64,000 nt of DNA, from assembly GCA_964556425.1 (NCBI GenBank), contig CAZKWC010000008.1:1-64000 (forward strand), given 5' to 3'. The position numbers and the translations under genes were made by a program. The notes under the pieces were generated by a model, which worked only from the letters and a program-made list of their open reading frames with translations, was not told the origin of the DNA and did not search any database. Of the stretch, positions 49,264 through 58,325 are shown one piece after another; positions within the stretch are counted from its first letter, which is position 1; every line of letters begins with the position of its first letter. The DNA is from JALQUL01 sp964556425. GTDB taxonomy: Bacteria; Pseudomonadota; Gammaproteobacteria; Burkholderiales; Burkholderiaceae_C.

Positions 49264-50892
49264 TTATAAATTAGGTAAAACATAACCAGCTAGTTGCTCA
49301 CGCAATTTTGTTTTTTGCATTTTACCAGTTCCACCCAAAGGAATTGATTCTACAAAAACTACGTCATCTGGGACTTGCCACTTGGCAATTTTACCTTCGT
49401 AAAACGCTAACAATTCTTCGCGGCTTAAGCTGGCATTGGGTTTGGTCACCACAATCACAATTGGACGCTCATCCCATTTAGGATGTTTAATACCAATACA
49501 TGCTGCCATTGCGACTGCAGGATGAGCTACCGCAATGTTTTCCACATCAATCGAGCTAATCCATTCACCGCCCGACTTAATAACATCTTTGCTACGGTCG
49601 GTAATTTGCATATAGCCGTCTGCATCAATGGTAGCCACATCACCGGTTGGGAACCAACCATCTATTAATGGCGAGGCTGCATCTGAGTTGTAATAGTTAG
49701 AAATAATCCAAGGGCCCTTCACCATAAGGTCACCAAATGATTTGCCATCCCAAGGTAACTCCTCGCCTTGTTCATCGACAATTTTCATATCGACACCAAA
49801 AATAGAGCGGCCTTGCTTGAGTCTAATTTTTAATTTGTCTTGCGCTGGCAATGCGTCATGATGATTTTTTAAAGTGCAAACGGTGCCAAGCGGAGACATC
49901 TCAGTCATACCCCAAGCATGTAATACCTCTACACCATACACATCATTAAAAGCATTAATCATGGCAGGAGGGCAAGCAGAACCCCCAATTACAGTTCTTT
50001 TGAGAGTACTGAATTTTAGATTTTCTGCTTGTACATGACCCAGCATCATTTGCCATACCGTAGGCACGCCGGCTGCAAAATTGACTTTTTCTGACTCTAT
50101 GAGTTCAAAAACCGACTTACCATCCATTGCTGGTCCTGGGAATACAATTTTTGCGCCTGCCATGGCTGCGCTGTATGGAATACCCCAAGCATTGACATGG
50201 AACATAGGCACTACCGGCAAAATACTATCGCGTGCGCTAATATTTAAACTATCGGGTAAGGCTCCTGCGTAGGCATGTAAGATGGTAGAGCGATGGCTAT
50301 AAAGGGCAGCCTTTGGATGACCTGTTGTACCACTGGTATAACACATGCTTGAAGCCGATTTTTCGTCAAAAACTGGCCATGTGTAATGATCTGATTGTTC
50401 GTTCAACCATTGTTCATAACTCACTAATCCTGCAATACCTGTGTCGGTGGGCAATACATCGGCATCACACATAGCTACAAAATGCTGAACACCAGGTACT
50501 TTGGTGGCAATGGCTTTAATAATTGGTAAAAAAGTCATGTCAAAACAAAGCACTCTATCGTCTGCATGATTCACAATCCAGGCTATCTGCTCTGGGTGCA
50601 AACGTGGATTAAGGGTATGCAACACTCGGCCACTACCACTTACACCAAAATACAATTCTAGATGCCTATAACCATTCCACGCTAAAGTAGCAACCCTATC
50701 GCCAAATGCTATTTTTTTTGCATCAAGTGCATTAGCCACTTGACGTGATCGACTGGCAATTTGTCGGTAGTTGGTACGATGGATATCGCCCTCTACACGT
50801 CTTGAAACCACTTCTGCATTACCATGATGGCGTGCTGCAAATTCAATAATGGCAGATATGAGCAAAGGCTCGTCTTGCATGAGTCCCAACAT
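49264..50892 (-). CDS. AMP-forming acyl-CoA ligase, DmdB-like
   Basis: 542 residues of the adenylate-forming family. A3 motif CYTSGTTGHPKAALYSH (about 183-199), A5 WGMTEMSPLG, A7 PTGDVATIDADGY, A8 DRSKDVIKSGGEWIS, and the A10 lysine in GGTGKMQK. The front MLGLMQDEPLLISAIIEFAARHHG resembles the 3-methylmercaptopropionyl-CoA ligase (DmdB) branch, which also takes short and medium fatty acids. Divergent from selO. It may activate the compound brought in by the Liv importer. Confidence 0.85.
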   Translation of the reverse strand: MLGLMQDEPLLISAIIEFAARHHGNAEVVSRRVEGDIHRTNYRQIASRSRQVANALDAKKIAFGDRVATLAWNGYRHLELYFGVSGSGRVLHTLNPRLHPEQIAWIVNHADDRVLCFDMTFLPIIKAIATKVPGVQHFVAMCDADVLPTDTGIAGLVSYEQWLNEQSDHYTWPVFDEKSASSMCYTSGTTGHPKAALYSHRSTILHAYAGALPDSLNISARDSILPVVPMFHVNAWGIPYSAAMAGAKIVFPGPAMDGKSVFELIESEKVNFAAGVPTVWQMMLGHVQAENLKFSTLKRTVIGGSACPPAMINAFNDVYGVEVLHAWGMTEMSPLGTVCTLKNHHDALPAQDKLKIRLKQGRSIFGVDMKIVDEQGEELPWDGKSFGDLMVKGPWIISNYYNSDAASPLIDGWFPTGDVATIDADGYMQITDRSKDVIKSGGEWISSIDVENIAVAHPAVAMAACIGIKHPKWDERPIVIVVTKPNASLSREELLAFYEGKIAKWQVPDDVVFVESIPLGGTGKMQKTKLREQLAGYVLPNL

Positions 50893-50980
50893 ATTTTGTG
50901 TCTCCCAGTCAAATTATTTAAATTATTAATTGCTACTCTACTAAAAAAAAGAGCACCTACAGTTTTCAGGCCTATCCTCT

Positions 50981-52534
50981 TTGTATCACAATGAACATCA
51001 AAATTGTTGGCAATTTGAATTCCTTTTTATTTTTGATGGCATTATTTTGAAAAACTTATCTCCTTCCTTCTTGGCCCCTACTCAGTCTTGGACAGAGCTT
51101 GGTAAGCCATTTCATCAATTTGTTAATTCTGAGTTATTACCTCAGCCTTATTGGATCGTTAAAAATTATGCTCTTGCTCAACAGTTGGGCTTACCCTCTG
51201 ACTGGCTTGACAATCATCAAACGCTGGAAATTCTAAGCGGTAATTTTGCCTCTAGATCTGATGTAGCTCAAATATGGTCCATTCAACCTACTGCTAGTGT
51301 CTATAGTGGACATCAATTTGGCGTTTGGGCCGGTCAACTAGGTGACGGCAGAGCAATGCTAATTGGTGAAATTAAGGGTGGTCAAGAAATTCAACTCAAA
51401 GGAGCTGGGCCTACGCCTTATTCCAGGCGTGGCGATGGAAGAGCGGTTTTAAGAAGTTCTATTAGAGAATATTTGTGTAGCGAAGCAATGCATTATTTAG
51501 GAATTCCGACCACTAGAGCTTTATCTTTGGTGGGCTCAGATCTAACGGTGATGCGAGAAACACCAGAAACAGCCGCTGTAGTAGCAAGGGTTGCACCAAG
51601 TTTTATTCGCTTTGGAAATTTTGAACATTTTTCTTTTCAAAATAATCAGCAAGCACTCCAAACATTAGCGGATTATGTGATTAAAAGGTTTTATCCCGAA
51701 TGTCAATTAGCAACTACCGAGCAAGAGGTGTACAGCCAGTTTTTAAGTGCGGTTTGCCATAAAACAGCGGTGATGATTGCAAAATGGCAAGCCGTCGGAT
51801 TTTGTCATGGCGTAATGAATACCGACAATATGAGCATTTTAGGACTGACACTAGATTACGGTCCATTTAAAATGTTAGATGGCTTTGACCCTGATTTAAT
51901 TTTTAATCACTCCGATACCAACGGTCGCTACACTTATAACCAACAAGCCAGCATTGCATTTTGGAATTTGCATTGCTTAGCTGAAGCATTATTGCCTTTA
52001 ATTCAAGATATAGACGCTACTAAAAATGCACTTGAGACTTACCGTGAAGTGTATTCACAAGCCTTTTTACATGAATTTGGTGCTAAATTAGGATTGGATG
52101 AACTAACTGTAACGGAAAATGACAGGCCCCTCATTCACCAATTATTACGATTATTAAGTGAAGAAAAAATTGACTACACCTGGTTTTGGCAACAGTTAGC
52201 ACAGACTTTAAAAACCAATAACCCCTCTCATGCCAGAGATTTATTTATTCATAGAGAAAATTTTGATGTCTGGCATGCCTTGTATTTACAAAGATTACAA
52301 AGCCTTGATTTAAACAATGTATTGAGCACAATGGGTAAAAGCAATCCACGCTATATTCTGAGGAATCATTTAGCACAAATTGCAATTCAAAAAGCCCAGT
52401 TAGGCGATTATTCTGAAATCAATCAATTATTAGAAGTATTGCAAAACCCTTATCAAATTCATAGTTTATATGATGATTACGCTCGGCCTGCGCCCGCTTG
52501 GGCGGGCTCTATTGAAATTAGTTGTTCGTCTTGA
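50981..52534 (+). CDS. selO: SelO family protein adenylyltransferase
   Basis: Pseudokinase-fold enzyme (YdiU/SelO) that attaches AMP to Ser/Thr/Tyr of proteins, linked in E. coli to redox homeostasis. Motifs: VYSGHQFGVWAGQLGDGRAMLIGE, KGAGPTPYSRRGDGRAVLRSSIREYLCSEAMHYLG, GVMNTDNMSILGLTLDYGPFKMLDGFDP. 517 residues from TTG 50981, but homology starts only near residue 25, so TTG 51047 is a likely true start. C-terminus ends with a cysteine (SCSS), the place of selenocysteine in animals. Next to msrB. Confidence 0.93.
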   Translation: MYHNEHQNCWQFEFLFIFDGIILKNLSPSFLAPTQSWTELGKPFHQFVNSELLPQPYWIVKNYALAQQLGLPSDWLDNHQTLEILSGNFASRSDVAQIWSIQPTASVYSGHQFGVWAGQLGDGRAMLIGEIKGGQEIQLKGAGPTPYSRRGDGRAVLRSSIREYLCSEAMHYLGIPTTRALSLVGSDLTVMRETPETAAVVARVAPSFIRFGNFEHFSFQNNQQALQTLADYVIKRFYPECQLATTEQEVYSQFLSAVCHKTAVMIAKWQAVGFCHGVMNTDNMSILGLTLDYGPFKMLDGFDPDLIFNHSDTNGRYTYNQQASIAFWNLHCLAEALLPLIQDIDATKNALETYREVYSQAFLHEFGAKLGLDELTVTENDRPLIHQLLRLLSEEKIDYTWFWQQLAQTLKTNNPSHARDLFIHRENFDVWHALYLQRLQSLDLNNVLSTMGKSNPRYILRNHLAQIAIQKAQLGDYSEINQLLEVLQNPYQIHSLYDDYARPAPAWAGSIEISCSS

Positions 52535-52745
52535 TTAAGCAGTAATACAAGTGAAGATTTGCCAACAAAAGAGGTGTTGAAATAGCCTCCTGGGCTGACT
52601 CTAGAATCTTAAAATTATTTTTATGGGTTTTAAATTCATTAGAATAGGCCATTTCAACCCCTACCCTAAGTACTAGTAAAGTGTCTTTTTTACAGCTGGC
52701 TTTACTTTAAAATACCTCTAACCAACCACTCTAAGGATGTTGAAA

Positions 52746-53162
52746 ATGACTGAAAAAATAGTAAAAACCAATGAAGAATGGCAAGCCATTTTACGAGCTA
52801 AACAAGCCGAAACAGTGGCTTATGAAGTGACTCGTCATGAAGCCACCGAAAGGGCTTTTACTGGAAAATACCACGATCATTACGAAAACGGCAGTTATGT
52901 TTGTATTTGTTGTGATCAACCATTATTTTTGTCTGAAACCAAATTTGATGCGGGTTGTGGCTGGCCAAGTTATTTTGCACCTATTGACCCAAATGCAATT
53001 GAAACCAAAACCGACCAAAAACTATGGATGAGTCGCACTGAAGTACATTGCTCTAATTGTGGCTCTCATTTAGGCCATGTGTTTGAAGATGGCCCAGCTC
53101 CTACTGGCCTGCGCTATTGTATGAATTCAGCCTCTTTAAATTTTGTTGCAAATGAGTCCTAA
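52746..53162 (+). CDS. msrB: Peptide-methionine (R)-S-oxide reductase
   Basis: Repairs the R-sulfoxide of methionine in oxidised proteins. Two zinc CxxC pairs (C53-C56, C102-C105), GWPSYF, and catalytic C125 in [13 protein letters not shown]. 138 residues from ATG 52746, which has AAGGA eight bases upstream; the ATG at 52737 lacks one. Part of the conserved selO-msrB-yciB-bolA-ppiC order. Confidence 0.96.
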   Translation: MTEKIVKTNEEWQAILRAKQAETVAYEVTRHEATERAFTGKYHDHYENGSYVCICCDQPLFLSETKFDAGCGWPSYFAPIDPNAIETKTDQKLWMSRTEVHCSNCGSHLGHVFEDGPAPTGLRYCMNSASLNFVANES

Positions 53163-53205
53163 GAGCATCTCTAAAAAACCGATATAAATCGTCGATAATT
53201 ACCCT

Positions 53206-53835
53206 ATGAAACTTTTATTTGATTTTTTACCCATTGCGCTATTTTTTGGCGTTTTTAAATACGCTGGCAAAAATGCTGAATGGGCAGCCTCGTTTGCGAG
53301 CCAATATTTAGGCTTTATTGTGGCCGGCGGCATAGTAAGTCCCACCGAAGCCCCAGTTTTATTAGCCACTGTGGTGGTGGTATTGGCCACTGCTTTACAA
53401 ATTTTATATTTAGCAGTCAAAAAACAAAAAATTGACACCATGTTATGGATTAGTTTTGGCCTAGTTTTAGTTTTAGGTGGAGCGACCATTTATTTCCATA
53501 ATGCAGACTTTATTAAATGGAAGCCGACAGGTTTATATTGGGCTGCCGGTATGGGTTTAATTTTGGCTCAAGTTTTCTTTAAAAAGAATGGCATTAAAGC
53601 TTTAATGGGCAAACAAATCAATTTGCCAGAGCCAGTATGGAGTCGACTTAACTATATTTGGGCGGTATTTTTTGCCTTTATGGGGTTTGCCAACATCTAT
53701 GTAGCGTACAATTTCAGCACCGATATTTGGGTTAACTTTAAGTTATTTGGCTTGATGGGTTTGATGCTGGTATTTGTCATTGGTCAGGGCGTTTATTTAA
53801 GTCGCTATATGACTGAAGATAAAAAAGTTAATTAA
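53206..53835 (+). CDS. yciB: Inner-membrane protein YciB (IspZ family)
   Basis: 209 residues with five or six helices. Front KLLFDFLPIALFFGVFKYAGKNAEWAA, middle SFGLVLVLGGATIYFHNADFIKWKPTGLYW and LPEPVWSRLNYIWAVFFAFMGFANIYVAY are the YciB/intracellular septation protein A pattern. Role in envelope synthesis and division is known only in outline. No ribosome site before the ATG. Confidence 0.95.
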   Translation: MKLLFDFLPIALFFGVFKYAGKNAEWAASFASQYLGFIVAGGIVSPTEAPVLLATVVVVLATALQILYLAVKKQKIDTMLWISFGLVLVLGGATIYFHNADFIKWKPTGLYWAAGMGLILAQVFFKKNGIKALMGKQINLPEPVWSRLNYIWAVFFAFMGFANIYVAYNFSTDIWVNFKLFGLMGLMLVFVIGQGVYLSRYMTEDKKVN

Positions 53836-53874
53836 TTTGGCTTTCTTTCAGCGTATTTTTAGGAAAGTAAAATA

Positions 53875-54180
53875 ATGTCAGCTATTCCAACTGTTGCAAT
53901 AGAGCTTACTGCCCAACATATTCAACAACGTTTACTTGAAAAATTGCAAGCTAGTCAACTTGAAGTCATTGATGAGAGTTATCTTCATGCAGGTCATGCG
54001 GGTGCGTCTGAAAGTGGCCAAGGCTCGCATTTTCGAGTGAAAATTAGTTCGGCACAATTTTTGGGGCTTAGCAAAGTTGCTAGCCACCGATTAGTTTATA
54101 GTTGCCTGACTGATTTTTTTGAACTAGGTCTTCATGCGCTTGCGCTTGAAACCCAAGCTCCTACCGCCTCAACAACCTAG
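53875..54180 (+). CDS. bolA: BolA family protein
   Basis: 101 residues. BolA fold with the glutaredoxin-partner histidine region YLHAGHAGASESGQGSHFRVKISSAQFLG and HRLVYSCLTDFFELGLHALAL. BolA proteins work with monothiol glutaredoxins in iron-sulfur and stress physiology; which subtype this is cannot be told. AGGA site. Sits between yciB and the PpiC gene. Confidence 0.93.
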   Translation: MSAIPTVAIELTAQHIQQRLLEKLQASQLEVIDESYLHAGHAGASESGQGSHFRVKISSAQFLGLSKVASHRLVYSCLTDFFELGLHALALETQAPTASTT

Positions 54181-54225
54181 TAAGTCGTTGAAATTCTTGT
54201 TTTTATTTAATCGGAACCTTTTCCC

Positions 54226-55011
54226 ATGAAATCTTCTCGCTTAGCCGTTATTGCTGCAACTTGTTTGCTAATGGGCACCACTACTTTAGTATCTGCGCAA
54301 AATATTGCCATTGTGAATGGTAAAGCTGTTCCAAATGCACGTTATGACGCCTTAGCTCGTGAAATTGCCAAATCAGGACGCCCAGTGACTGATGAAATGA
54401 AAGCACAAATCAAAGAAGAATTGATTTTGCGTGAAATTTTTGTGCAAGAAGCTGAAAAACGTGGCCTTGCCGGTACACCAGAATTTGCATCACAAATGGA
54501 AATGGCTCGCCAATCTATTTTGATTAAACAATTAGTCGAAGAACAACAACAAAAACTCGCCGTCTCTGATGCTGATGTCAAAGCCGAATACGACAAGTTT
54601 GCATCTGCCAACAGCGGTAAAGAATACAAAACCAGCCATATTTTGGTAGAAAAAGAGTCTGAGGCCAAAGACATTATTGCGAAAATTAAAAAAGGTGCAA
54701 AATTTGCAGATTTAGCAAAAAAATCTTCTATGGATAAAGGTTCTGCTGTTAAAGGCGGTGATCTTGATTGGGTAAGCCCAGCTAGCTTGGTCCCTGAATT
54801 CTCAGCTGCAATGGTCAAACTCAATAAAGGTCAAATGACTGATGTGCCAGTCAAATCTCAATACGGTTTCCATATTATTCGTGTAGATGACTCACGCGCC
54901 ACAGAGTTACCAAAATTGGAAGATGTGAAGCCACAAATTGAACAACAATTAAAACAGCAAAAAATGGCTGGTTTCCAAGAAGAACTTCGTAAAAAAGCCA
55001 AAATTGAATAA
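54226..55011 (+). CDS. Periplasmic parvulin-type peptidyl-prolyl isomerase
   Basis: 261 residues. Signal peptide cut after about residue 24 (LVSA-QN), an N-terminal chaperone part (residues 25-125), then a parvulin (PpiC) domain about 130-225: SHILVEKESEAKDIIAKIKKGAKFADLAKKSSMD, GGDLDWVSPASLVPEF, SQYGFHIIRVDD. Similar to PrsA/SurA-like folding factors of the periplasm. Own terminator follows. Confidence 0.93.
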   Translation: MKSSRLAVIAATCLLMGTTTLVSAQNIAIVNGKAVPNARYDALAREIAKSGRPVTDEMKAQIKEELILREIFVQEAEKRGLAGTPEFASQMEMARQSILIKQLVEEQQQKLAVSDADVKAEYDKFASANSGKEYKTSHILVEKESEAKDIIAKIKKGAKFADLAKKSSMDKGSAVKGGDLDWVSPASLVPEFSAAMVKLNKGQMTDVPVKSQYGFHIIRVDDSRATELPKLEDVKPQIEQQLKQQKMAGFQEELRKKAKIE

Positions 55012-55035
55012 ATCTTTTTGATTTTTTAAGCTGTC

Positions 55036-55071
55036 AAAAAAGCGCACCTAATATCCTTATGTGCGCTTTTT
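55036..55071 (+). terminator. Terminator after the parvulin gene
   Basis: AAAAAAGCGCAC (55036-55047) pairs with GTGCGCTTTTT (55061-55071), followed by T. Loop of 13 bases. Ends the selO-ppiC group. Confidence 0.88.
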
Positions 55072-55188
55072 CTTTGGCCGGGGTGCATAATTCATTAGGT
55101 AATGGCAGATGGTTCTCTTGCCCTACGTTTTATTTGTTAGCTGTATTTTCTACAAGCTTGTCTCAATTTGACTCTTATTTATTGAAAA

Positions 55189-55974
55189 ATGATCGTACTG
55201 CTTTCCCCTGCAAAATCACTCGATTTTGAATCAACAAGTCCAGCTATTCAAAACTCTACTCCAGGTTTTATAGCGCAATCTAAAATTTTAATTGATGTTT
55301 TAAAACGAAAAAAAACGACTGAAATTAGTGAGCTAATGGATATTAGTGAAAAATTAGCCGAACTCAATGCTCAAAGATATCAAGCTTGGAGTACAGAGTT
55401 TACCGAGCAAAATAGTAAGGTCGCTATTTTGGCCTTTAATGGCGATGTTTACGAAGGCCTTAATGCAAAAAGCCTAAGCCCCGAACAACTTAATTGGGCC
55501 AACCAACATATTTGTATCTTAAGTGGTTTATACGGCGTATTAAAACCACTTGATTTAATGCAACCCTATCGACTAGAAATGGGCACTGCTTTGAAGACCA
55601 AAAAAGGTAACAACCTTTATCAGTTTTGGGATGACAAAATTAGCCACTATTTAAATCTCCAACTTGCTAAGCAAGAGCAAGCCGTGGTGATTAATTTAGC
55701 TTCCCAAGAATATTTTAAGTCGGTTCAACTTTCATCATTAAAAGCCCAAGTGATTGAATGTGTTTTCCAAGATGAAAAAAATCAGCAATACAAAATTATT
55801 AGTTTTTTTGCAAAACGGGCAAGAGGCTTAATGGCTAGATTTATTGTTGAAAATCAAATCACCCAGGCAGAAAAAATCAAATCTTTTAACTTAGAAGGTT
55901 ACCGTTATTTTGAGCCAGCATCTACCGATAAAAAGTGGGTTTTTCGAAGACCTGAAAACTATCAAAAAAATTAA
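55189..55974 (+). CDS. yaaA: Peroxide stress protein YaaA
   Basis: 261 residues, family start MIVLLSPAKSLDFES, then AFNGDVYEGL, LSGLYGVLKPLDLMQPYRLEMGT and FFAKRARGLMARF. In E. coli, YaaA is an OxyR-regulated protein that limits free iron and DNA damage during peroxide stress; it binds DNA. An oxyR gene is present in this window, which fits. No clear ribosome site. Confidence 0.95.
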   Translation: MIVLLSPAKSLDFESTSPAIQNSTPGFIAQSKILIDVLKRKKTTEISELMDISEKLAELNAQRYQAWSTEFTEQNSKVAILAFNGDVYEGLNAKSLSPEQLNWANQHICILSGLYGVLKPLDLMQPYRLEMGTALKTKKGNNLYQFWDDKISHYLNLQLAKQEQAVVINLASQEYFKSVQLSSLKAQVIECVFQDEKNQQYKIISFFAKRARGLMARFIVENQITQAEKIKSFNLEGYRYFEPASTDKKWVFRRPENYQKN

Positions 55975-56046
55975 TCCGTTTTATGGATGTTGTGAATTCA
56001 TTTTTATAGCATCCTTTTGTCAATTTGCTCTAAAGACACTATTTTT

Positions 56047-56868
56047 ATGCCATCCCAAGAACCCGCATCTCTAGCCATACCCCACCTAGAAAATATAAAA
56101 ATTGTGCCTCGGCACAACACACTTTTAGTAGGTAAAACTTTTAACAATCAACGCTTGTTATTAGGCTCCGATGTCATTACTGTTTATGATTTTATTTACC
56201 TTAGTAGCAGAGGCAAACCTGAACCAGCCATTGTGCAAATAAGTGTGCCCTGTGAAAGCCCCTATTTATTAGATCATAGTAGTTTGCGTGGCTATTTAGA
56301 TACTTATGCCCAACAAAAGTTTGATTCCCCGCAAGCTGTAGCAGAACAACTCAAGCATGAGCTATCGAGAAGGGTGTGGGCGGGAGTCGCTATTATGAGT
56401 AGTGTGTCGATTCAACTGATTACGAGTACGCAGTTTGACAAACAAAGCATTCAGGAATTAAGTGGCCTTGATTTGGATCGATTGGATATTGAATACCCTA
56501 ATCCAGAACAAAGTGTAGTATTAACTGCAGCCCTAGATGAACAACCAGTGAGCGAGACATTTACCAGTCAATTATTAAGCGTTAAAGGCCAAGATGGCAG
56601 GCCTGTATGGGCCAGCCTGCAAATCAGTTATACCGGGCCACAAATTGAACAGACTTCTTTATTATTTTTTATTTTGCAATTGCAACAAGCCGATCTATTA
56701 CCAGAAGCCACTTTAGAGCTTATTTTTAATACGATTCAAGATAATTGCAAACCCACTAAATTAGCGGTTTATGCTAAATTTTGTCGTCAACAACAAATGG
56801 CGGTGAGTTCATTTAGGGCTAACTATCCAATTGCTGCTCCAGCTGCCCATCGCACTGCTAGGCAATAA
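56047..56868 (+). CDS. QueF-like protein without catalytic residues
   Basis: 273 residues with the two-domain layout of QueF, the NADPH-dependent preQ0 reductase of queuosine synthesis (E. coli 282). Scaffold matches are clear: VPCESPYLL, ELSGLDLDRLDIEY, PVSETFTSQLL, ISYTGPQI, FRAN. The active site is not. The ESKS motif reads DHSS (76-79), the catalytic Cys/Asp segment SNCLxTxQPDWGS reads SVKGQDGRPVWAS with no cysteine, the active His is P219 and the RRGG motif reads RQQQ (247-250). preQ0 reduction is therefore unlikely. TTG 56017 is an alternative start. Confidence 0.8.
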   Translation: MPSQEPASLAIPHLENIKIVPRHNTLLVGKTFNNQRLLLGSDVITVYDFIYLSSRGKPEPAIVQISVPCESPYLLDHSSLRGYLDTYAQQKFDSPQAVAEQLKHELSRRVWAGVAIMSSVSIQLITSTQFDKQSIQELSGLDLDRLDIEYPNPEQSVVLTAALDEQPVSETFTSQLLSVKGQDGRPVWASLQISYTGPQIEQTSLLFFILQLQQADLLPEATLELIFNTIQDNCKPTKLAVYAKFCRQQQMAVSSFRANYPIAAPAAHRTARQ

Positions 56869-56931
56869 AAAATATTTTTTACCTAATGCCAACTTACTCA
56901 CATCCTACTTTAATCAATTTTTCTACAAGCT

Positions 56932-56960
56932 CTCAAGGCAACTAATAAGTGTGCCTTGAG
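56932..56960. terminator. Hairpin between convergent genes
   Basis: CTCAAGGCA (56932-56940) pairs perfectly with TGCCTTGAG (56952-56960). It lies between the QueF-like and crotonase stop codons. T tracts are poor on both sides, so termination strength is uncertain. Confidence 0.5.
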
Positions 56961-56973
56961 GGAGTTTATTTCA

Positions 56974-57819
56974 TCATTCAGCATCCCGAACAGAATCAGT
57001 AAAATACTTCATTTCAGCTAAATCGGGAAATTGGCCGGCTCTTTTTTCTTTTAACGCAGTAATCGCCTCTTTAACATGCTGATTACTCCAAATACCTGCT
57101 TGCAGCCAACCCATTTGACGTAAAGCGTCTTCTACTGAATGATCTCTTGCATAATGCACCGCTTGTTTAGTACCCCAAATAGCAATAGGTGGTTTGCTAG
57201 CTATTTCAGCAGCGCAATTTTTAGCGGCTTCTAACATTTCTGTGTGGTTATTAAAAACTTGGTTAACCAAACCATAATCTAGGGCTTTTTGAGCGCTTAG
57301 CCTTCTGCCGGTATAAGCGAGTTCCTTCATTACACCTAAGGGTAATAAGCGAGGAAGGCGCTGTAAAGTACCTACATCAGCTACCATGCCAATATTGATT
57401 TCTTGAATGCAGAAAAATGCTTCTTGAGTGGCGTAGCGAATACAGCAGGCCGTTACCATATCAACCGCACCACCAATACAACCCCCTTGTATAGCCACAA
57501 TAACAGGTATGCGAAGTGTTTCTAGTTGAGTAAAGGTATTTTGCATATCTCCTAATAAATCAAAAATGGCTGCTCTCCCCTCTGGGGTTTTATCATCCAT
57601 TGCAATCGCACCGGAAAAAGTTTCAAGTGACATTCCCGCACTAAAATGTTTACCCGTGCTTGAAATAATCAAACATCTTGCCTCTGCTGATTGATGTAAT
57701 CGAGTGAGTACCTGACTTAGCTCATGCCAAAAAACTGGATCCATACTATTGAGGCGTTCGGGATGATTCAGTACCAAATGCGCAATATGTTGATCGACCG
57801 TAAGTTCAAAACAATTCAT
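56974..57819 (-). CDS. Crotonase family, dienoyl-CoA isomerase-like
   Basis: 281 residues. FSAGMSLETF and GGCIGGAVDMVTACCIRYATQEAFFCIQEINIGMVADVGTLQRLP are the ECH1 (delta3,5-delta2,4-dienoyl-CoA isomerase) pattern. The three acids of that enzyme are kept: D in GGAVD, E in QEIN, D in VADVG. So isomerase rather than hydratase activity is expected, for breakdown of unsaturated fatty acids. One change, CC for the usual CD in TACDIRY. Monocistronic. Confidence 0.85.
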   Translation of the reverse strand: MNCFELTVDQHIAHLVLNHPERLNSMDPVFWHELSQVLTRLHQSAEARCLIISSTGKHFSAGMSLETFSGAIAMDDKTPEGRAAIFDLLGDMQNTFTQLETLRIPVIVAIQGGCIGGAVDMVTACCIRYATQEAFFCIQEINIGMVADVGTLQRLPRLLPLGVMKELAYTGRRLSAQKALDYGLVNQVFNNHTEMLEAAKNCAAEIASKPPIAIWGTKQAVHYARDHSVEDALRQMGWLQAGIWSNQHVKEAITALKEKRAGQFPDLAEMKYFTDSVRDAE

Positions 57820-58325
57820 GAGTTATCCTTTTATTAAAATAAGGGGTAGGCAGCTGGGTATGAAATGAGGTTTGCGAAAAAAATATTTGTTCGCATACCA
57901 AGAGCTAGAGTTTTTCACAAAATAGTCAATGCCGTTGTCACCAATCGAACAGGGCTATGCAAGTTTGGGTTAAGTTGCTTCTGGGATGATGGGGCTTTAG
58001 TAAGTCAACACATAATAGACAAGGTCTTTTGCCTAATTGATATTGACTTGGAAGGACCGACAAATTGTGCTTTAACCACTTAAAAAAGCCATGGGTTGCC
58101 CGATTGTGTTGAGTCAGTTGTGCCAAACTAACCTAGGTTCACTTTTTTCAATTAAGGTATTTGGCTGTTTAGTGCTAAATCGGTTATATGATAATGACTT
58201 CATCAAGAGGACCTCTCATAAGCCTCTTAAGTGACAAGCCCGTTGGTTTCAGGGCTTTGCGCTGTTCATTTTTTCTGCAGGCGTGTGCCACACTATTTTT
58301 ATTCAAGAAAACAAAAGGAAATTGA
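57820..58325. other. Intergenic region upstream of the crotonase and hbdH genes
   Basis: About 500 bases between divergent genes. Several 60-70 codon readings overlap on both strands, none with a ribosome site. One on the minus strand (57938-58126) has a FFKWLKHNL word reminiscent of transposase ends but no further match. The right end is the hbdH promoter with an AAAGGA site. No gene called. Confidence 0.45.

Noticed and set aside
57938..58126. Minus-strand 62-codon reading with a FFKWLKHNL word like the end of IS4-type transposases
   Set aside because: Only nine residues match; flanking residues do not, there is no DDE motif, no inverted repeats and no target duplication visible.
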